Origin: RYN-230 sp963711705
GTDB taxonomy: Bacteria; Actinomycetota; Actinomycetes; Streptosporangiales; Streptosporangiaceae
Assembly: GCA_963711705.1 (NCBI GenBank)
Contig: CAVQFM010000020.1
Span: 124,001-188,000 of the forward strand
Length of the DNA stretch: 64,000 nucleotides
Direction of reading: 5' to 3'
Shown here: positions 38,362 through 48,116 of the stretch, in pieces
Layout of the letters: each line of letters begins with the position of its first letter
Position numbering within the stretch: position 1 is the stretch's first letter
Notes under the pieces: generated by a model
Databases searched by the model: none
Told to the model about the DNA's origin: nothing
Seen by the model: the letters and a program-made list of their open reading frames with translations, nothing else
Position numbers and translations under genes: made by a program

Positions 38362-39061
38362 CCTGGGCGGCCGCCAGCAGGACCTCGGCCACGCTCAGGT
38401 CATCGGGGTGGGTGATCTTGATGTTGCGCTCGCTGCCGGACACCACCGCCACCGGCACCTCAGGCAGGTAGCGGAGCACCACGCCGCAGTCATCGGTGGC
38501 GGCCAGGTCGGCGTAGCCCGGGTCGGCCACTGCGAGCTGGTGTGCCCGGCGGATCACCGACAGCCGGAAACCTTGCGGGGTCTGGCAGCGGCGCAGCGTG
38601 TCCCGGCGCGGCATGCTGGTCATCACGCCGTCCTCGACGACCACGATCGTGTCTGACGCGGGCACCGCGACGCCGACCGCCTGATGGCCGTGCAGCGCAG
38701 CGACGCACCGGGCGATCGTCTGCTGGTCGAGCAGCGGCCGCGCGGCGTCGTGGAACAGCACGTTGCACTCGGCGGGACCCAGTTCGGCGATAGCCCGCCG
38801 GGTAGACTCGGGCCGGGTCACCCCACCCTCGATGACGCCGGTCACCTTGCCGTACCCCCGCTTGGTGAGCAGCTCCCGGACCGGCCCGGCATGCCCCGGC
38901 GCGATCACGACCAGGATGGCGTCCACCCCGGGCGCCTGCTCGAAGGCGGACACCGAATGCTCGAGCAGGGCGCGCCCGGCGAGCGGGAGCAACTGCTTCG
39001 GGACGGCGGCGCCGAACCGCAGTCCCGAGCCGGCCGCGAGCACGACAGCCACCGTCCGCAT
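38342..39061 (-). CDS. IspD/TarI-family cytidylyltransferase
   Basis: A 239-residue nucleotidyltransferase starting at ATG 39061. The CTP site VVLAAGSGLRFG plus PKQLLPLAG and the substrate site NVLFHDAARPLL are intact, and the C-terminal KITHPDDLSVAE is standard. It is either IspD (methylerythritol phosphate pathway) or a TarI-type enzyme making a CDP-polyol. There is no ispF or carD next to it, and a DUF5941 membrane protein is divergent from it, so a CDP-polyol head-group role is at least as likely. I leave the symbol open. Confidence 0.85.
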   Translation of the reverse strand: MRTVAVVLAAGSGLRFGAAVPKQLLPLAGRALLEHSVSAFEQAPGVDAILVVIAPGHAGPVRELLTKRGYGKVTGVIEGGVTRPESTRRAIAELGPAECNVLFHDAARPLLDQQTIARCVAALHGHQAVGVAVPASDTIVVVEDGVMTSMPRRDTLRRCQTPQGFRLSVIRRAHQLAVADPGYADLAATDDCGVVLRYLPEVPVAVVSGSERNIKITHPDDLSVAEVLLAAAQVNGDGR

Positions 39062-39197
39062 GAGCGGACTGTACCCGCCGGCGCGGCCTGGCATAGCCGC
39101 CGCCCCGGAGAGCGGATGATATGGCCAGGCTCAGGCGGGTACGACAGGCACGGGACTGCTGCCGGGCAGCGGCCCGCGGAGCGTCGGGAGACGGGAC

Positions 39198-40472
39198 ATG
39201 ACGGTAACCACGGCCGTGGCCGTGCTGCCGCGCCGGGTGGCCAGCTGGGCGACCCGCCGTGCCCTGGCCCGTACCTCGCTCACCGGGATCGAGCTGGGCT
39301 GCGGCCTGTGCGCCGCGGTGTGGTTCAGCGCCGGCACCTCGCTGGCCGCGCTGGCCGGCGGGGCCGCACTGGCCGGCGGTTACCTGTGCCAGCGGGTCGG
39401 CAGGCAGCTCACCGTGGGGGCCTTCGACGGCTGGCTGGCCGGCGCCTGCGCGCTCGCCGCCGAGCTGGCTGTTTACGCTGCGCTGGCCGTGGGGGCGCTC
39501 GCGGTCCAGGGTGGCTTCTGGCCGCTGGACACGAGCCAGTCCAGCACCCTGGGCAGCCCGTGGAAGCTGGCCACCGGCGCGGCCGTGCTGCTCGCCCTGC
39601 GCAAGGTGGTCCAGCTGGCCAGGCCCGGCCCGGCCACGCCGCCCGGCACTGACCCGGGCCAGCCCGGGTTCGCCGGGTTCTTCGCGCTGGCCAGCCAGGT
39701 GCCCGCGTTCCCGGCGGGGGAGCGGGCCCTGGTCATCACCGGCACGGCCGTGTTCGCTGGCCCCCGGTTCACCCTGCTCGTGCTCACCTGCTGGGGAGCC
39801 GTCGCGCTGGCCTGGTCGGTCATCGTAGGCCCGCCCGGCCACCGCCGGCCGGACCGGGCCGCAGCGCTGGCCACCGGCCCGGCCGGGTACGCGGCCAGCC
39901 GGGATGACGGCCCGATCGCCCGGTTCGCGGGCCGCCTGGTGCACGGCCAGCTGGTACCGCTGCCACCGGCCGTGGCCGGGCTCGTCGCCACGGTCCTGCT
40001 GGCCATGCTGGGCCTGGGCGATCTGGCCGGCCCGGTGCTGCTAACCCCGGTCGCCGCCATGCTGCTGGCCGCGCCCGGCTCCGCGCACCCGCACACCGGG
40101 CCGCTGGACTGGCTGACTCCGGCCGTCATCCAGGCCGGGCAGTACATCTACCTGGCCGCGCTCGGTTTCGCCCGGGGCGTGCCCGGCCCCGTCACCTTCG
40201 CCCTGATCGGCCTGGTCGCCCTCCGCCAGCTGGACGTGGCCTACCAGGCCTGGCACCCACGGCCCGGGCCCGGCCCGCAGGGCGGCCTGGGGTGGGAAGG
40301 CCGGATGCTGGCCGCCGGGACTGGCGCCATGTTCGGCATCGCCACCTTCAGCTACCTGGCGCTGGCTGCTTACCTGGGCTGGCAGCTCGGCACCGGCGCG
40401 CTGTCCAGCTGGTTTGCCCTGCGCAGCAGGCCCGCGGCCCCGGCCAGCGCGGGCCATCCAGCGGCCAGCTGA
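39198..40472 (+). CDS. DUF5941-type multi-pass membrane protein
   Basis: 424 residues, about 10 hydrophobic helices. The C-terminal half (DDGPIARFAGRLVHGQLVPL, APGSAHPHTGPLDWLTPAVI, GLGWEGRMLAAG) matches what I recall of DUF5941, a domain usually fused to a CDP-alcohol phosphatidyltransferase in actinomycetes. In the N-terminal half only a weak echo of that enzyme remains (FDGWLAGACALAAELAVYA), and its full Asp-rich motif (DG-AR-G-D-D) is not seen. It may be a non-catalytic or diverged lipid head-group protein. Divergent from the cytidylyltransferase. Confidence 0.55.
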   Translation: MTVTTAVAVLPRRVASWATRRALARTSLTGIELGCGLCAAVWFSAGTSLAALAGGAALAGGYLCQRVGRQLTVGAFDGWLAGACALAAELAVYAALAVGALAVQGGFWPLDTSQSSTLGSPWKLATGAAVLLALRKVVQLARPGPATPPGTDPGQPGFAGFFALASQVPAFPAGERALVITGTAVFAGPRFTLLVLTCWGAVALAWSVIVGPPGHRRPDRAAALATGPAGYAASRDDGPIARFAGRLVHGQLVPLPPAVAGLVATVLLAMLGLGDLAGPVLLTPVAAMLLAAPGSAHPHTGPLDWLTPAVIQAGQYIYLAALGFARGVPGPVTFALIGLVALRQLDVAYQAWHPRPGPGPQGGLGWEGRMLAAGTGAMFGIATFSYLALAAYLGWQLGTGALSSWFALRSRPAAPASAGHPAAS

Positions 40473-40580
40473 CCAGGCGAGGTGTCGGCCAGCCAGATCT
40501 GGGCACGTCACCCGCGGGGTGCCCGCACGGTCCTGTCGGGGTGAAAGGCTAGGATCGCCCCCAGTGGAGGGTGTATCTCT

Positions 40581-41867
40581 ATGCTCCAGCTCAGACAAGC
40601 GCCGCTGCGCCGCTTCGAGCCGGGCCGGGGATGGCAGTCACTGGTTACTGTCCCGCGTGTCTGGCTGGCGGCCGTGTTCGCTGGCTGCGCGCTGTTCGCG
40701 GCCGGGCTCGGCGTGTTCAGCACGGATCACCTGCACCGGATGTGGGGGGTGTTCGCGGCCGGGGCCTACGTGCTGGCCGCGGTAGCCGTGCTGGCCTGGA
40801 AGTCGTCCCGGGCGGTGGACCTGGCCCTGGTCGTCGCGCTGGGCGGCGCACTGATCGCACCGCTGTGCCTGCTGGCCGAGCAGGGCCACTGGCAGCCCGA
40901 GGTGGGGGTGATCGCGCGCGGTGCCCGGCTGCTGGTCCAGCACGGGTCGCCGTATGAAAGCCAGGCGGTGGTCGCCGCTTCGCACAACCCCAACATCTAC
41001 AACCCGTACCTGCCCGCGATGGCGCTGTTCGGCATCCCGCGGGCGCTGTTCGGGCCTGGCCTGCTCACCGACCCGCGGATCTGGTTCGGCGTGGGCTTCG
41101 TGGTGCTGTTCGCGGCCGCGCTGGCCGTGGCGGGCGCGCGGGACGTGCTGCGCTGGACGGCGCTGGTGACGGCCACCCCGGTGATCGCCTTCTCGCTGGC
41201 CGTGGGGGGCACCGACGTGCCGGTGCTGGCCCTGCTGTGCCTGGGCCTGGCGCTGCTGTGGCGGCACCCGCGGCCGGTCGTGGCCGGCCTGGTGCTGGGC
41301 GTGGCCGCCGCCACCAAGGCCACCGCCTGGCCCGCGCTGATCGTGGCAGCGACCATGCTCACCGTGCGGGACGGCTGGCGCACCGCGGGCCGGTTCCTGG
41401 TCGCTGCCGTGGTCACCGCCTGCGTCATCATCGGGCCGGTGGCCGTGCTGTGGGAACACACGCTGGTCGAGAACACCATCCTGTTCCCGCTCGGCCTGGC
41501 CAGCGTCAAGTCGCAGGCGGTCAGCCCGCTGCCGGGCCACGTGCTCGCCGATACCGGGCACCTCGGGCATCTGATCGCGGTGTCCCTGCTCGGCCTGGCT
41601 GGGCTGGGCGTGCTGGTGTCCCTGGTCGTCCGCCCGCCGCGGAACGTGCCGTCCGCCACCTGGCGGCTCATCATCGGCCTGGCGCTGATGTTCACCCTGG
41701 CCCCGGCCACCCGGTTCGGCTACTTCATGTACCCGCTGGGCCTGTGGGCATGGCTGGCCGTGTCCCAGCTGACCGCGCGGCGCAGCCAGCTGGCCGATGA
41801 GCGGGCCAGCCCGGGCGGCGACGGGCCGGGGCCCCCGGGGGACAGGCGGCAGCCCACCACGGCGTGA
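40581..41867 (+). CDS. Multi-pass membrane protein, GT-C/GT87-like
   Basis: 428 residues with about 10 transmembrane helices and short polar loops. The extracytoplasmic loop after the third helix holds HGSPYESQAVVAASHNPNIY, and VAAATKATAWPALIVAATML is a Lys-containing helix border. This layout resembles polyprenol-phosphate-sugar-dependent (GT-C, DUF2029/GT87) mannosyl or arabinosyl transferases. The catalytic acid is not certain. ATG 40581 follows GGAGGG. It lies next to an LCP ligase and another large GT-C-like protein, so an envelope glycan role is plausible. Confidence 0.6.
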   Translation: MLQLRQAPLRRFEPGRGWQSLVTVPRVWLAAVFAGCALFAAGLGVFSTDHLHRMWGVFAAGAYVLAAVAVLAWKSSRAVDLALVVALGGALIAPLCLLAEQGHWQPEVGVIARGARLLVQHGSPYESQAVVAASHNPNIYNPYLPAMALFGIPRALFGPGLLTDPRIWFGVGFVVLFAAALAVAGARDVLRWTALVTATPVIAFSLAVGGTDVPVLALLCLGLALLWRHPRPVVAGLVLGVAAATKATAWPALIVAATMLTVRDGWRTAGRFLVAAVVTACVIIGPVAVLWEHTLVENTILFPLGLASVKSQAVSPLPGHVLADTGHLGHLIAVSLLGLAGLGVLVSLVVRPPRNVPSATWRLIIGLALMFTLAPATRFGYFMYPLGLWAWLAVSQLTARRSQLADERASPGGDGPGPPGDRRQPTTA

Positions 41868-41886
41868 CCCGGGCCTCCGCGCCTGG

Positions 41887-43572
41887 TCAGCCGCCGGGGA
41901 GCGGGGTGTCCGGGCCGGAGAACGCCGAGGAGTCCGCGCAGATGTTGGTGCTGGCCGTGATGCCGTCGTAGTTCTTGGCCAGGTTCTTCAGCGTCTTGGC
42001 CGACTGCTTCTTGGTGGCTGATCCGCTGGCGCCCTGGAGCCCGTTGTAGCTGGACCCGAGGATGAGGGTGATCGACCCGGTGCCGAGCGCCGCGTTCTGC
42101 TGCACTGCGACCGGGCCGAGCGCCGACTTGAGCGCGTTCACCTGGGGCATCTGCGCCGCTGAGGAGTACTCGATCACGTTGCTCGTGTAGCTGAAGTTGG
42201 CCGCGTCGCCCTGCCCGGTCACCTGGAAGCCCTTGCCGGTGAGCGCGGTGGCGGCGGTGCTGGCCAGGCCCTGGGTACCTGCCCCGTTGAGCACCTGGAC
42301 GTGCACCGTGGCCGGGCTGACCGTGGGCACCGTGGCCGCGGGCTTCTTGCCCCTGGCCGCCTTGGGCAGGTCGCGGTCGGCCTCGATGGCCTGGAACAGC
42401 TGGTGCGCCTGGGGCTGCTCCCAGGCCAGCTCGGCGAGTGGGTCAGGGGGGTAGGGCACCACCGGGACCGTGATGAACTGCACGGCGTTGGAGTTCAGGC
42501 TCTTCATGCTGTTCGCGATGCGCAGCATCGTGGTCAGGTCCAGGCCGCTGTCCGTGGTCAGCGATTTAGCCGCGTCCCGCACCACGTTGTAGATCCGGCT
42601 GGGCTGGGAGAGCAGGTTGGTGGCCTTGAGTTTCTGCATGACCGCGGCCAGGAAGTACTGCTGGCGCTGGATGCGCTGAGTGTCCGAGCCCTGGCCGATG
42701 TTCTCCCGGAGCCGGACGAAGGCCAGCGCCTGGGCCCCGGTGACCACGTGCTTGCCGGCCGACAGGCGCAGCCGGGACTGCGCGTTGTTGATCGCGAACG
42801 GCAGGCACACCGGCACGCCGCCCACGTCATTGACGATGGACTGGAAGCCGGCGAAATTCACTTCGACGAAGTGCTGGATCCGGATGCCGGTCTCCTGCTC
42901 CAGGGTCCGCCACAGGCACGGCGCGCCACCTGCGGAGAACGTGCTGTTGAGCCGCTCGAACACGCCAGGCTGCGCCGACTGGCCCTGATGCCCCATCCCG
43001 TCGTCCGCGCAGGCCAGGACGGGCACCATCGAGTCGCGCGGGAAGCTGATGATGTCGGCGCGGGTGTGCCCGGGCGCGATGTGCAGCAGCATCGACGTGT
43101 CCGAGCGGGAGCCGAGCACGTCCTGCCCGTACCCCTTGAGGCCGGCCCGGGAGTCCGAGCCGATGATCAGGATGTTGAGCCCGGCGGTGAGCGGCGGCCG
43201 GTGCCCGAGCATGGCCGCGCTGACGTTCTCCCGGTGGATGCTGCCCAGCACGCTGCGGTACTGGGCGTAGGCCACCAGCGAGGTGGCGACGACCGCGAAC
43301 ATCGCGACGATGGCGGCGCCACCCAGCAGCGCGTGCCGGCTCGGGTGCAGGAAGCGGGACCGGGACTGCGGCCCGCCGCGGCGGTACCCGCCGGCCGCTG
43401 CTGCGCCACCCCCGCCACGGCGCTCCGGCCGCTCTGGCCCGCGGTTCGTGCGGTACGCGCGCCAGTCCTCGCTGTCCAGCCCGTCCGGGCCGGCCGGTGA
43501 CCACCCAGGCCATCCTGGCCCGGACCGTGCTAGTCCTCCCCCTGAGGCATCCAAACCCTCGTAGCGGGTCAC
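41887..43572 (-). CDS. LytR-CpsA-Psr (LCP) family ligase with LytR_C domain
   Basis: About 561 residues from GTG 43572 (GAGGAG upstream; an ATG at 43599 is the alternative). A Pro/Gly/Arg-rich cytoplasmic N-terminus is followed by one transmembrane helix (GGAAIVAMFAVVATSLVAY). The LCP catalytic domain holds IGSDSRAG, SDTSMLLHIAPGHTRADIIS and FPRDSMVPV, whose Arg and Asp residues bind the polyprenyl pyrophosphate. A C-terminal LytR_C domain has VHVQVLNGAGTQGLASTAAT. LCP enzymes attach wall polymers such as arabinogalactan or teichoic acids to peptidoglycan. It lies between two GT-C-like genes. Confidence 0.9.
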   Translation of the reverse strand: MTRYEGLDASGGGLARSGPGWPGWSPAGPDGLDSEDWRAYRTNRGPERPERRGGGGAAAAGGYRRGGPQSRSRFLHPSRHALLGGAAIVAMFAVVATSLVAYAQYRSVLGSIHRENVSAAMLGHRPPLTAGLNILIIGSDSRAGLKGYGQDVLGSRSDTSMLLHIAPGHTRADIISFPRDSMVPVLACADDGMGHQGQSAQPGVFERLNSTFSAGGAPCLWRTLEQETGIRIQHFVEVNFAGFQSIVNDVGGVPVCLPFAINNAQSRLRLSAGKHVVTGAQALAFVRLRENIGQGSDTQRIQRQQYFLAAVMQKLKATNLLSQPSRIYNVVRDAAKSLTTDSGLDLTTMLRIANSMKSLNSNAVQFITVPVVPYPPDPLAELAWEQPQAHQLFQAIEADRDLPKAARGKKPAATVPTVSPATVHVQVLNGAGTQGLASTAATALTGKGFQVTGQGDAANFSYTSNVIEYSSAAQMPQVNALKSALGPVAVQQNAALGTGSITLILGSSYNGLQGASGSATKKQSAKTLKNLAKNYDGITASTNICADSSAFSGPDTPLPGG

Positions 43573-43736
43573 AGTGCTCCTCGCTGCGTTGATCATCAAT
43601 TGGGCGGGGGTGCGCCGCCTATTGTTCCCCGAGAGGCTACGGCATGTGGTGCCAATAGGATGAATCGGTCACGTAAGGGTTCTGCCATGGGATAGGCCTG
43701 TTTCCTTCCCGCCGCCGTGGGCCGCCTCCGCTTACA

Positions 43737-46023
43737 GTGGACGGTGTGCGCCCGGGAGGCCGTCCGGCTGGCGAAGTAGCCGAGAGCAGCGGTCAGCAGC
43801 CTGGCCCGGTGGCCCGGCCGCGGCGCCGGGTGTCCGTCGCCGGGCGTACCTTTGCCCAGCTCACCGCGGTGCCGGTGCTGCTCGTGATGGCCTGGCTGCT
43901 GCCTGGCCTGGGCTTGCTGCTGGCTGGCCGGCTGCGGCCCGCGCCGCTGCATCCTGATCGCCGTGCCGCTGGCCGTGATCATGCTGGCCGCCGCGCTGCG
44001 CCGGGTGCCGGGCCAGCGTCTGGTGCCCGCGCTGGCCACCGGCCGCACTGGGCCGGTCCGGGCCTGGGCGGGCTGGTGGGGGCTCGCGGGGACGGCCGTG
44101 GTGGCCACCGGGTTTGGCGCCTGGCAGATTGTGGTGAATTCGCCGCAGATCATCGTGCTGCGCAGCCCGGGAGCGGTTTTCCAGCTGGGGTACTGGATTG
44201 CCGATCACGGCGCGCTGCCCATCCCGCAGGCATTGGCCGCGTTCGGCGGGGCACATCCCGGGCTGACGTTCGCCAGTACCGGTTTTGCCGCGCACGGCAG
44301 CGGGCTGCTGCCGCAGTTCATGCCGGGGGTGCCAATCCTCCTGGCGGGCGGCTGGTGGGCCAGCGGGATGCCGGCCGCCGCCGTGGTGAGCCCGGTGCTC
44401 GGCGCGCTGGCCGTCTTCACCTTCGGCGGGCTGGTCGGCCGGCTGGCCGGCCCGCAGTGGGCGCCGCCCGCCGCGCTGGTCCTCGCGCTCACCCTGCCCG
44501 AGCAGTACACCAGCCGGGCCGCGTTCACCGAGCCGCTGGTCCAGTTGCTGCTGTTCGGCGGCCTGTGCCTGATGATGGATTCGCTCACCATGTACCGCGA
44601 GGCGGGCTGGCGGGGCAGTTACCCCGGGCCGCTGCGCTGGCCTGGCTGGCTGTCCCCGGCCACGGCCGCCGCCGCGTTCGGCGGGCTGGCCATCGGCCTG
44701 GTCTCGCTGGCGTCACTGGGCACGCTGCCCGACCTGATCCCCATCATCCCGTTCATCGGCGCCGCGGTTGTGGGGCACCGGCCACAGGTGGTTCCGTTCA
44801 GCATCGGGATCCTTGCCGGTGTGGGCGGCGGCGTTGCCGCGGGGCGCCTGGCCGCGCCTGCCTACCTGGCTGCCCCCGGGTTTTCCGTCCGGCCGGCCGG
44901 CGTGATCACGATCGTGGTGGCCGGGGTGACGCTGCTGGCCGTGCTGGCCGCGCTGTCGCCGCGGGTGCGCAGCGCGGGCGGGCGGGCGGCCCGCGCGGCG
45001 GCCCGGTGGTGGCTGCCGGAGGCGGCGGCGGGCCTGGTGGTGGCCGGGCTGATCGCGTTCCTGATCCGGCCCTCGGTGCAGACCGTGCACTGGCGCCCGG
45101 GCGCGGCCACGGTCGGCTACGTGGCCGCGCTGCAGCGGCTGCTCGGCCTGCCGGTGCAGCCGACCCGGTCCTACGCCGAGGACAGCCTGTACTGGGTCAT
45201 CTGGTACCTCGGGGTGCCTGCGCTGCTGCTGGCCGGGGTGGGCGCCGCGCTGCTGGCCCGGCGGGTGGTGCGCGCCGCGCTGCGCTGGTCGGACCGCGAC
45301 GGGGTGGCCCGGGCCTGGGCGCTGCCGCTGGCCATCATCGGCTGGGGCACGGTCAGCGTGCTCTGGTACCCGGGTACCGTGCCTGATCAGCCGTGGGCCA
45401 GCCGGGTGCTGGTGCCGCTGGCGCTGCCCGGGTTCGTGCTGTCCGCGATCTGGGTCGCGGCGTGGCTGGACCAGCGGGCCCGGGAACGCGGCGCCGGGCT
45501 GACCGCGGTGTCTTTGTCGGCGGCCTGCTTCGTGGTGGCGCTGGCCGTGCCGACCGCGGTGACCGCGTTCGGGCTGACCTATTCCGGATCGGCGCCGCGG
45601 CACTCGGTGCTGCCCGCGGCCACCGGGCTCGGGGCGAAGAAGACCGGCGCCGGCCAGACTGCCGCGGTCAACGGGCTGTGCGGCGCGATGAGCTCGCGGA
45701 TGTCCGTGCTGCTCCTGGACCGGATCGCGGCGGGGGAGTACGCCCAGGTGATCAGGGGCATGTGCGGGGTTCCGGCCGGGGTGATGGCGGGCGCGACCAC
45801 GGCGCAGGTGCGGGCGGTGGTCCGGTCGATCGAGGCCCACGGCCGCGAGCCGGTGCTGCTGGCCACCCGCGCCACGGAGCTGACTCCGTACGGCCAGACG
45901 CCGCGGAAGGTGGTCAGCCTGAGTACGACCCAGGAGCCGCACGAGCTGACCGAGCCGCCTGGGGCGCCGTGGCAGATCACCTATGTGCTGTGGCTGTCGG
46001 CGTCACCCGCGCCGGGGGTGTGA
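43737..46023 (+). CDS. Large GT-C-like membrane protein, apparent frameshift
   Basis: From GTG 43737 the product begins with a polar N-terminus and a first helix (AVPVLLVMAWLLPGLGLLLAG). The frame then shifts near 43950 (one extra C in GCTGCATCC) and continues as LIAVPLAVIMLAAALRR to 46023, about 760 residues in all. It has about 11-13 transmembrane helices and a C-terminal extracytoplasmic domain (about the last 130 residues; AVNGLCGAMSSRMSVLLLD). No sharp family motif was seen. Size and topology suggest a GT-C glycosyltransferase or flippase-like protein. It is divergent from the LCP gene. Confidence 0.6.
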
Positions 46024-46134
46024 GCCGGCGGCGCTTGGGCCCGGTGGGCGGCGGGCGTTTCGGCGGATAGGTGGCAGGAATCCGTTGGTAGTTGGCGTTT
46101 CTGCCACTGGTTTAGCCGCGCAGGCTAGGGCAAG

Positions 46135-47331
46135 GTGGCCGGCGTGATGGACAGGGTACCCGGGGCAGGTCATCGGGCCCGCGGGGGTGGGCTGGAGGCT
46201 GGCCGGGCGGCGGCTGAAGTTGAGGCGGCGGCCGGTGAGGCGGCCCATGCGGCGTCTGGCAGGGCGGCGCCTGGGAGTGCCGTGCCGGGCAGCATGGCGT
46301 CTGGCGGTGCGGGGGAGCAGGCTGGCCGGGACCGGCGGGTCGGCTGGGCCGCGCTGCTGGTCGTATGGGTGCTGTGGGGGAGCACGTATTTCGCCATCCG
46401 GGTCGGGGTCGAGACGATCCCGCCGCTGCTGATGGCGGGCACCCGGTACGTGATCGCCGGCCTGCTGATGTTCCCGTTCGCGGTGCGGTCCCGGGTGCCG
46501 GGCGAGACAGCGGGATCGCCTGCCGGGCGAGGGGGATGGCGGCGCGGGCCCCGGGCGGACCGGCCGCGTGGGGCGGACCGGCCGCGTGGGGCGGACCGGC
46601 CGCGCGCGAGGTTCTGGTGGTCGGCGGCGGTGGTGGGCATGCTGCTGCTGGCGGGCGGGAACGGCGGCGTGTCGGTGGCCGAGCGGACCGTGCCGTCCGG
46701 GCTGGCGGCCCTGCTGCTGGCCACCGTCCCGTTGTGGCTCATCATCATCGACCGGGTGGTGACCGGGACCAGGATCGGCCTGATCGCAACGGCCGGGCTG
46801 GTAGCCGGGGCGGTCGGGGTGGGTTTCCTGTCCGGGCTGTTCGGCGGGTCCAGCCATGGCGGTCGCGGCGCCGTGTCGGTGGCCGGCGTGGTGATCATCC
46901 TCGCGGCCAGCGTCAGCTGGGCCTCCGGCACCATCGCCTCCCGGCGGCTGCCGCTGCCCGCCCGGCCGCTGCTGGCCACCTCCATGCAGATGCTGGCCGG
47001 GGGCGTCGTGCTGCTCGTGGCCGCGGCTGTCGCGGGTGAGTTCAGCGGGCTGGATCTGGGCCGGGTCTCGGCGGGCTCGCTGCTGGGGCTGTTGTGGCTG
47101 ATCGGGCCCGGCTCGATCATCGCGTTCAGCGCCTACGTGGTGGCGGTGCGGCGGCTGCCAACAGCCAGCGTGGCCACCTACGCATACGTCAACCCGATCA
47201 TCGCGGTCATCCTGGGCACCGCGCTGCTGGGGGAGACGGTGACTGGCCCGATGCTGCTCGGCGGCGCGCTGGTCGTGGTGGCGGTAGTGCTGGTGCTGCG
47301 CGCCCAGGCGGTCCGGTCCCGGGCGCGGTGA
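46135..47331 (+). CDS. EamA/DMT-family transporter
   Basis: 398 residues. After a roughly 65-residue Ala/Gly-rich N-terminal extension that may not be translated (an ATG at 46147 and others are possible starts), two EamA repeats follow with about 10 helices: WVLWGSTYFAIRVGVETIPP in the first and ASVSWASGTIASRRLPLPAR in the second, and TYAYVNPIIAVILGTALLGE near the end. The layout is like YedA. It should export a small metabolite or amino acid. A cytoplasmic loop contains a DRPRGA repeat not seen in typical members. Confidence 0.85.
   Translation: MAGVMDRVPGAGHRARGGGLEAGRAAAEVEAAAGEAAHAASGRAAPGSAVPGSMASGGAGEQAGRDRRVGWAALLVVWVLWGSTYFAIRVGVETIPPLLMAGTRYVIAGLLMFPFAVRSRVPGETAGSPAGRGGWRRGPRADRPRGADRPRGADRPRARFWWSAAVVGMLLLAGGNGGVSVAERTVPSGLAALLLATVPLWLIIIDRVVTGTRIGLIATAGLVAGAVGVGFLSGLFGGSSHGGRGAVSVAGVVIILAASVSWASGTIASRRLPLPARPLLATSMQMLAGGVVLLVAAAVAGEFSGLDLGRVSAGSLLGLLWLIGPGSIIAFSAYVVAVRRLPTASVATYAYVNPIIAVILGTALLGETVTGPMLLGGALVVVAVVLVLRAQAVRSRAR
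46555..46604 (+). repeat. 18-base coding repeat in the EamA gene
   Basis: Two full copies of GCGGACCGGCCGCGTGGG (46555, 46573) and a partial third encode DRPRGA repeats in the loop before the third helix. Confidence 0.8.
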
Positions 47332-47404
47332 GCAGGCCGCGGGGTCGCTGGCGGCGGGCTGGTGGGCTGCTTGACCTGCGGTTACCGTGGGCGGTGCGGC
47401 TGAT

Positions 47405-47433
47405 TTGCCTGCGGGTCCGGTTGGCCATAAAGT
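47405..47433 (+). promoter_or_regulatory. Promoter of the initiator tRNA gene
   Basis: TTGCCT at 47405-47410, an exact 17-base spacer and TAAAGT at 47428-47433 place a start point a few bases before the tRNA at 47447. Confidence 0.6.
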
Positions 47434-47446
47434 TAAAGCACACCAA

Positions 47447-47523
47447 CGCGGGGTGGAGCAGTTCGGTAGCTCGCTGGGCTCATAACCCAGAGGTCGCGGG
47501 TTCAAATCCCGCCCCCGCTACCA
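47447..47523 (+). tRNA. tRNA-fMet (CAT), CCA encoded
   Basis: A 77-base cloverleaf. The anticodon stem-loop has CTCATAAC with three consecutive G:C pairs next to the loop, the mark of an initiator tRNA. The T arm contains GGTTCAAATCC. The first base does not pair with position 72 (C with T), as expected for initiators, and the 3' CCA is encoded. A 10-bp stem-loop terminator follows. Confidence 0.95.
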
Positions 47524-47538
47524 AAGTGGCAGGTCAGA

Positions 47539-47564
47539 GCCCTATTCCGATCATGGGATAGGGC
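47539..47564 (+). terminator. Terminator of the tRNA gene
   Basis: GCCCTATTCC pairs with GGGATAGGGC (one G:T pair) around a 6-base loop, starting 16 bases after the tRNA, and is followed by CTTCTG. Confidence 0.65.
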
Positions 47565-47604
47565 CTTCTGCATGCCAGAGGCTAACAGCTTGCTGACGGG
47601 ATCA

Positions 47605-47935
47605 TGGTTCACGGTGCTGGAAGTCCTGGATGAGGCCGCGCCGGTAACTGACGTGGCCCGGTCGTATGGGCAGCGCTCCGCAGACGGTGCACGAGTGGCT
47701 GTGCCGCTTTGCCAACGGCGGCGGGCCGGGTGGCCTGGCCGACCAATCGTCGCGGTCGTAGACCACCTGCATCAGGAGCCTCTGGAGGTCCAGGCCCGGA
47801 TCGCCGGTTTGCGGCGGGCGCATCCGGTGTGGGGCCCGTCATGGATCTGCTGGCAACTCGAGCAGCAGGGCGTCGAGCCACTGCCCGGCCGGTGCGGCGT
47901 GCACTGGGCTTGATCCGCCACAGCCTGATCGTGCC
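47605..47935 (+). pseudogene. IS481-type transposase remnant
   Basis: Pieces of an IS481/IS3-like transposase N-terminus survive in three frames. First TVLEVLDEAAPVTDVARSYG, then TVHEWLCRFANGGGPGGLAD in the next frame, then EVQARIAGLRRAHPVWGPSW and GVEPLPGRCGVHWA back in the first frame, and finally a GLIRHSLI-like end. The catalytic DDE domain is missing. It starts about 80 bases after the tRNA-fMet gene and marks an old insertion at this tRNA. The remaining bases up to 48116 show no gene. Confidence 0.75.
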
Positions 47936-48116
47936 CGGCAAACGGCCCCTGCGACCCGGCGAGAAGAGATGAGAACTGCCCAGACCGCAACCCAGGTCGC
48001 GCACGCTGGGATGGTATCGGCCGAGTCGAACGAGACCCGCGCACAAGACCCGGCTCACGGGCCGGCTCGCCGCCACCCGAGCTGCGGCGGTGACGACCAG
48101 CGCTACCCCGCAGCCG

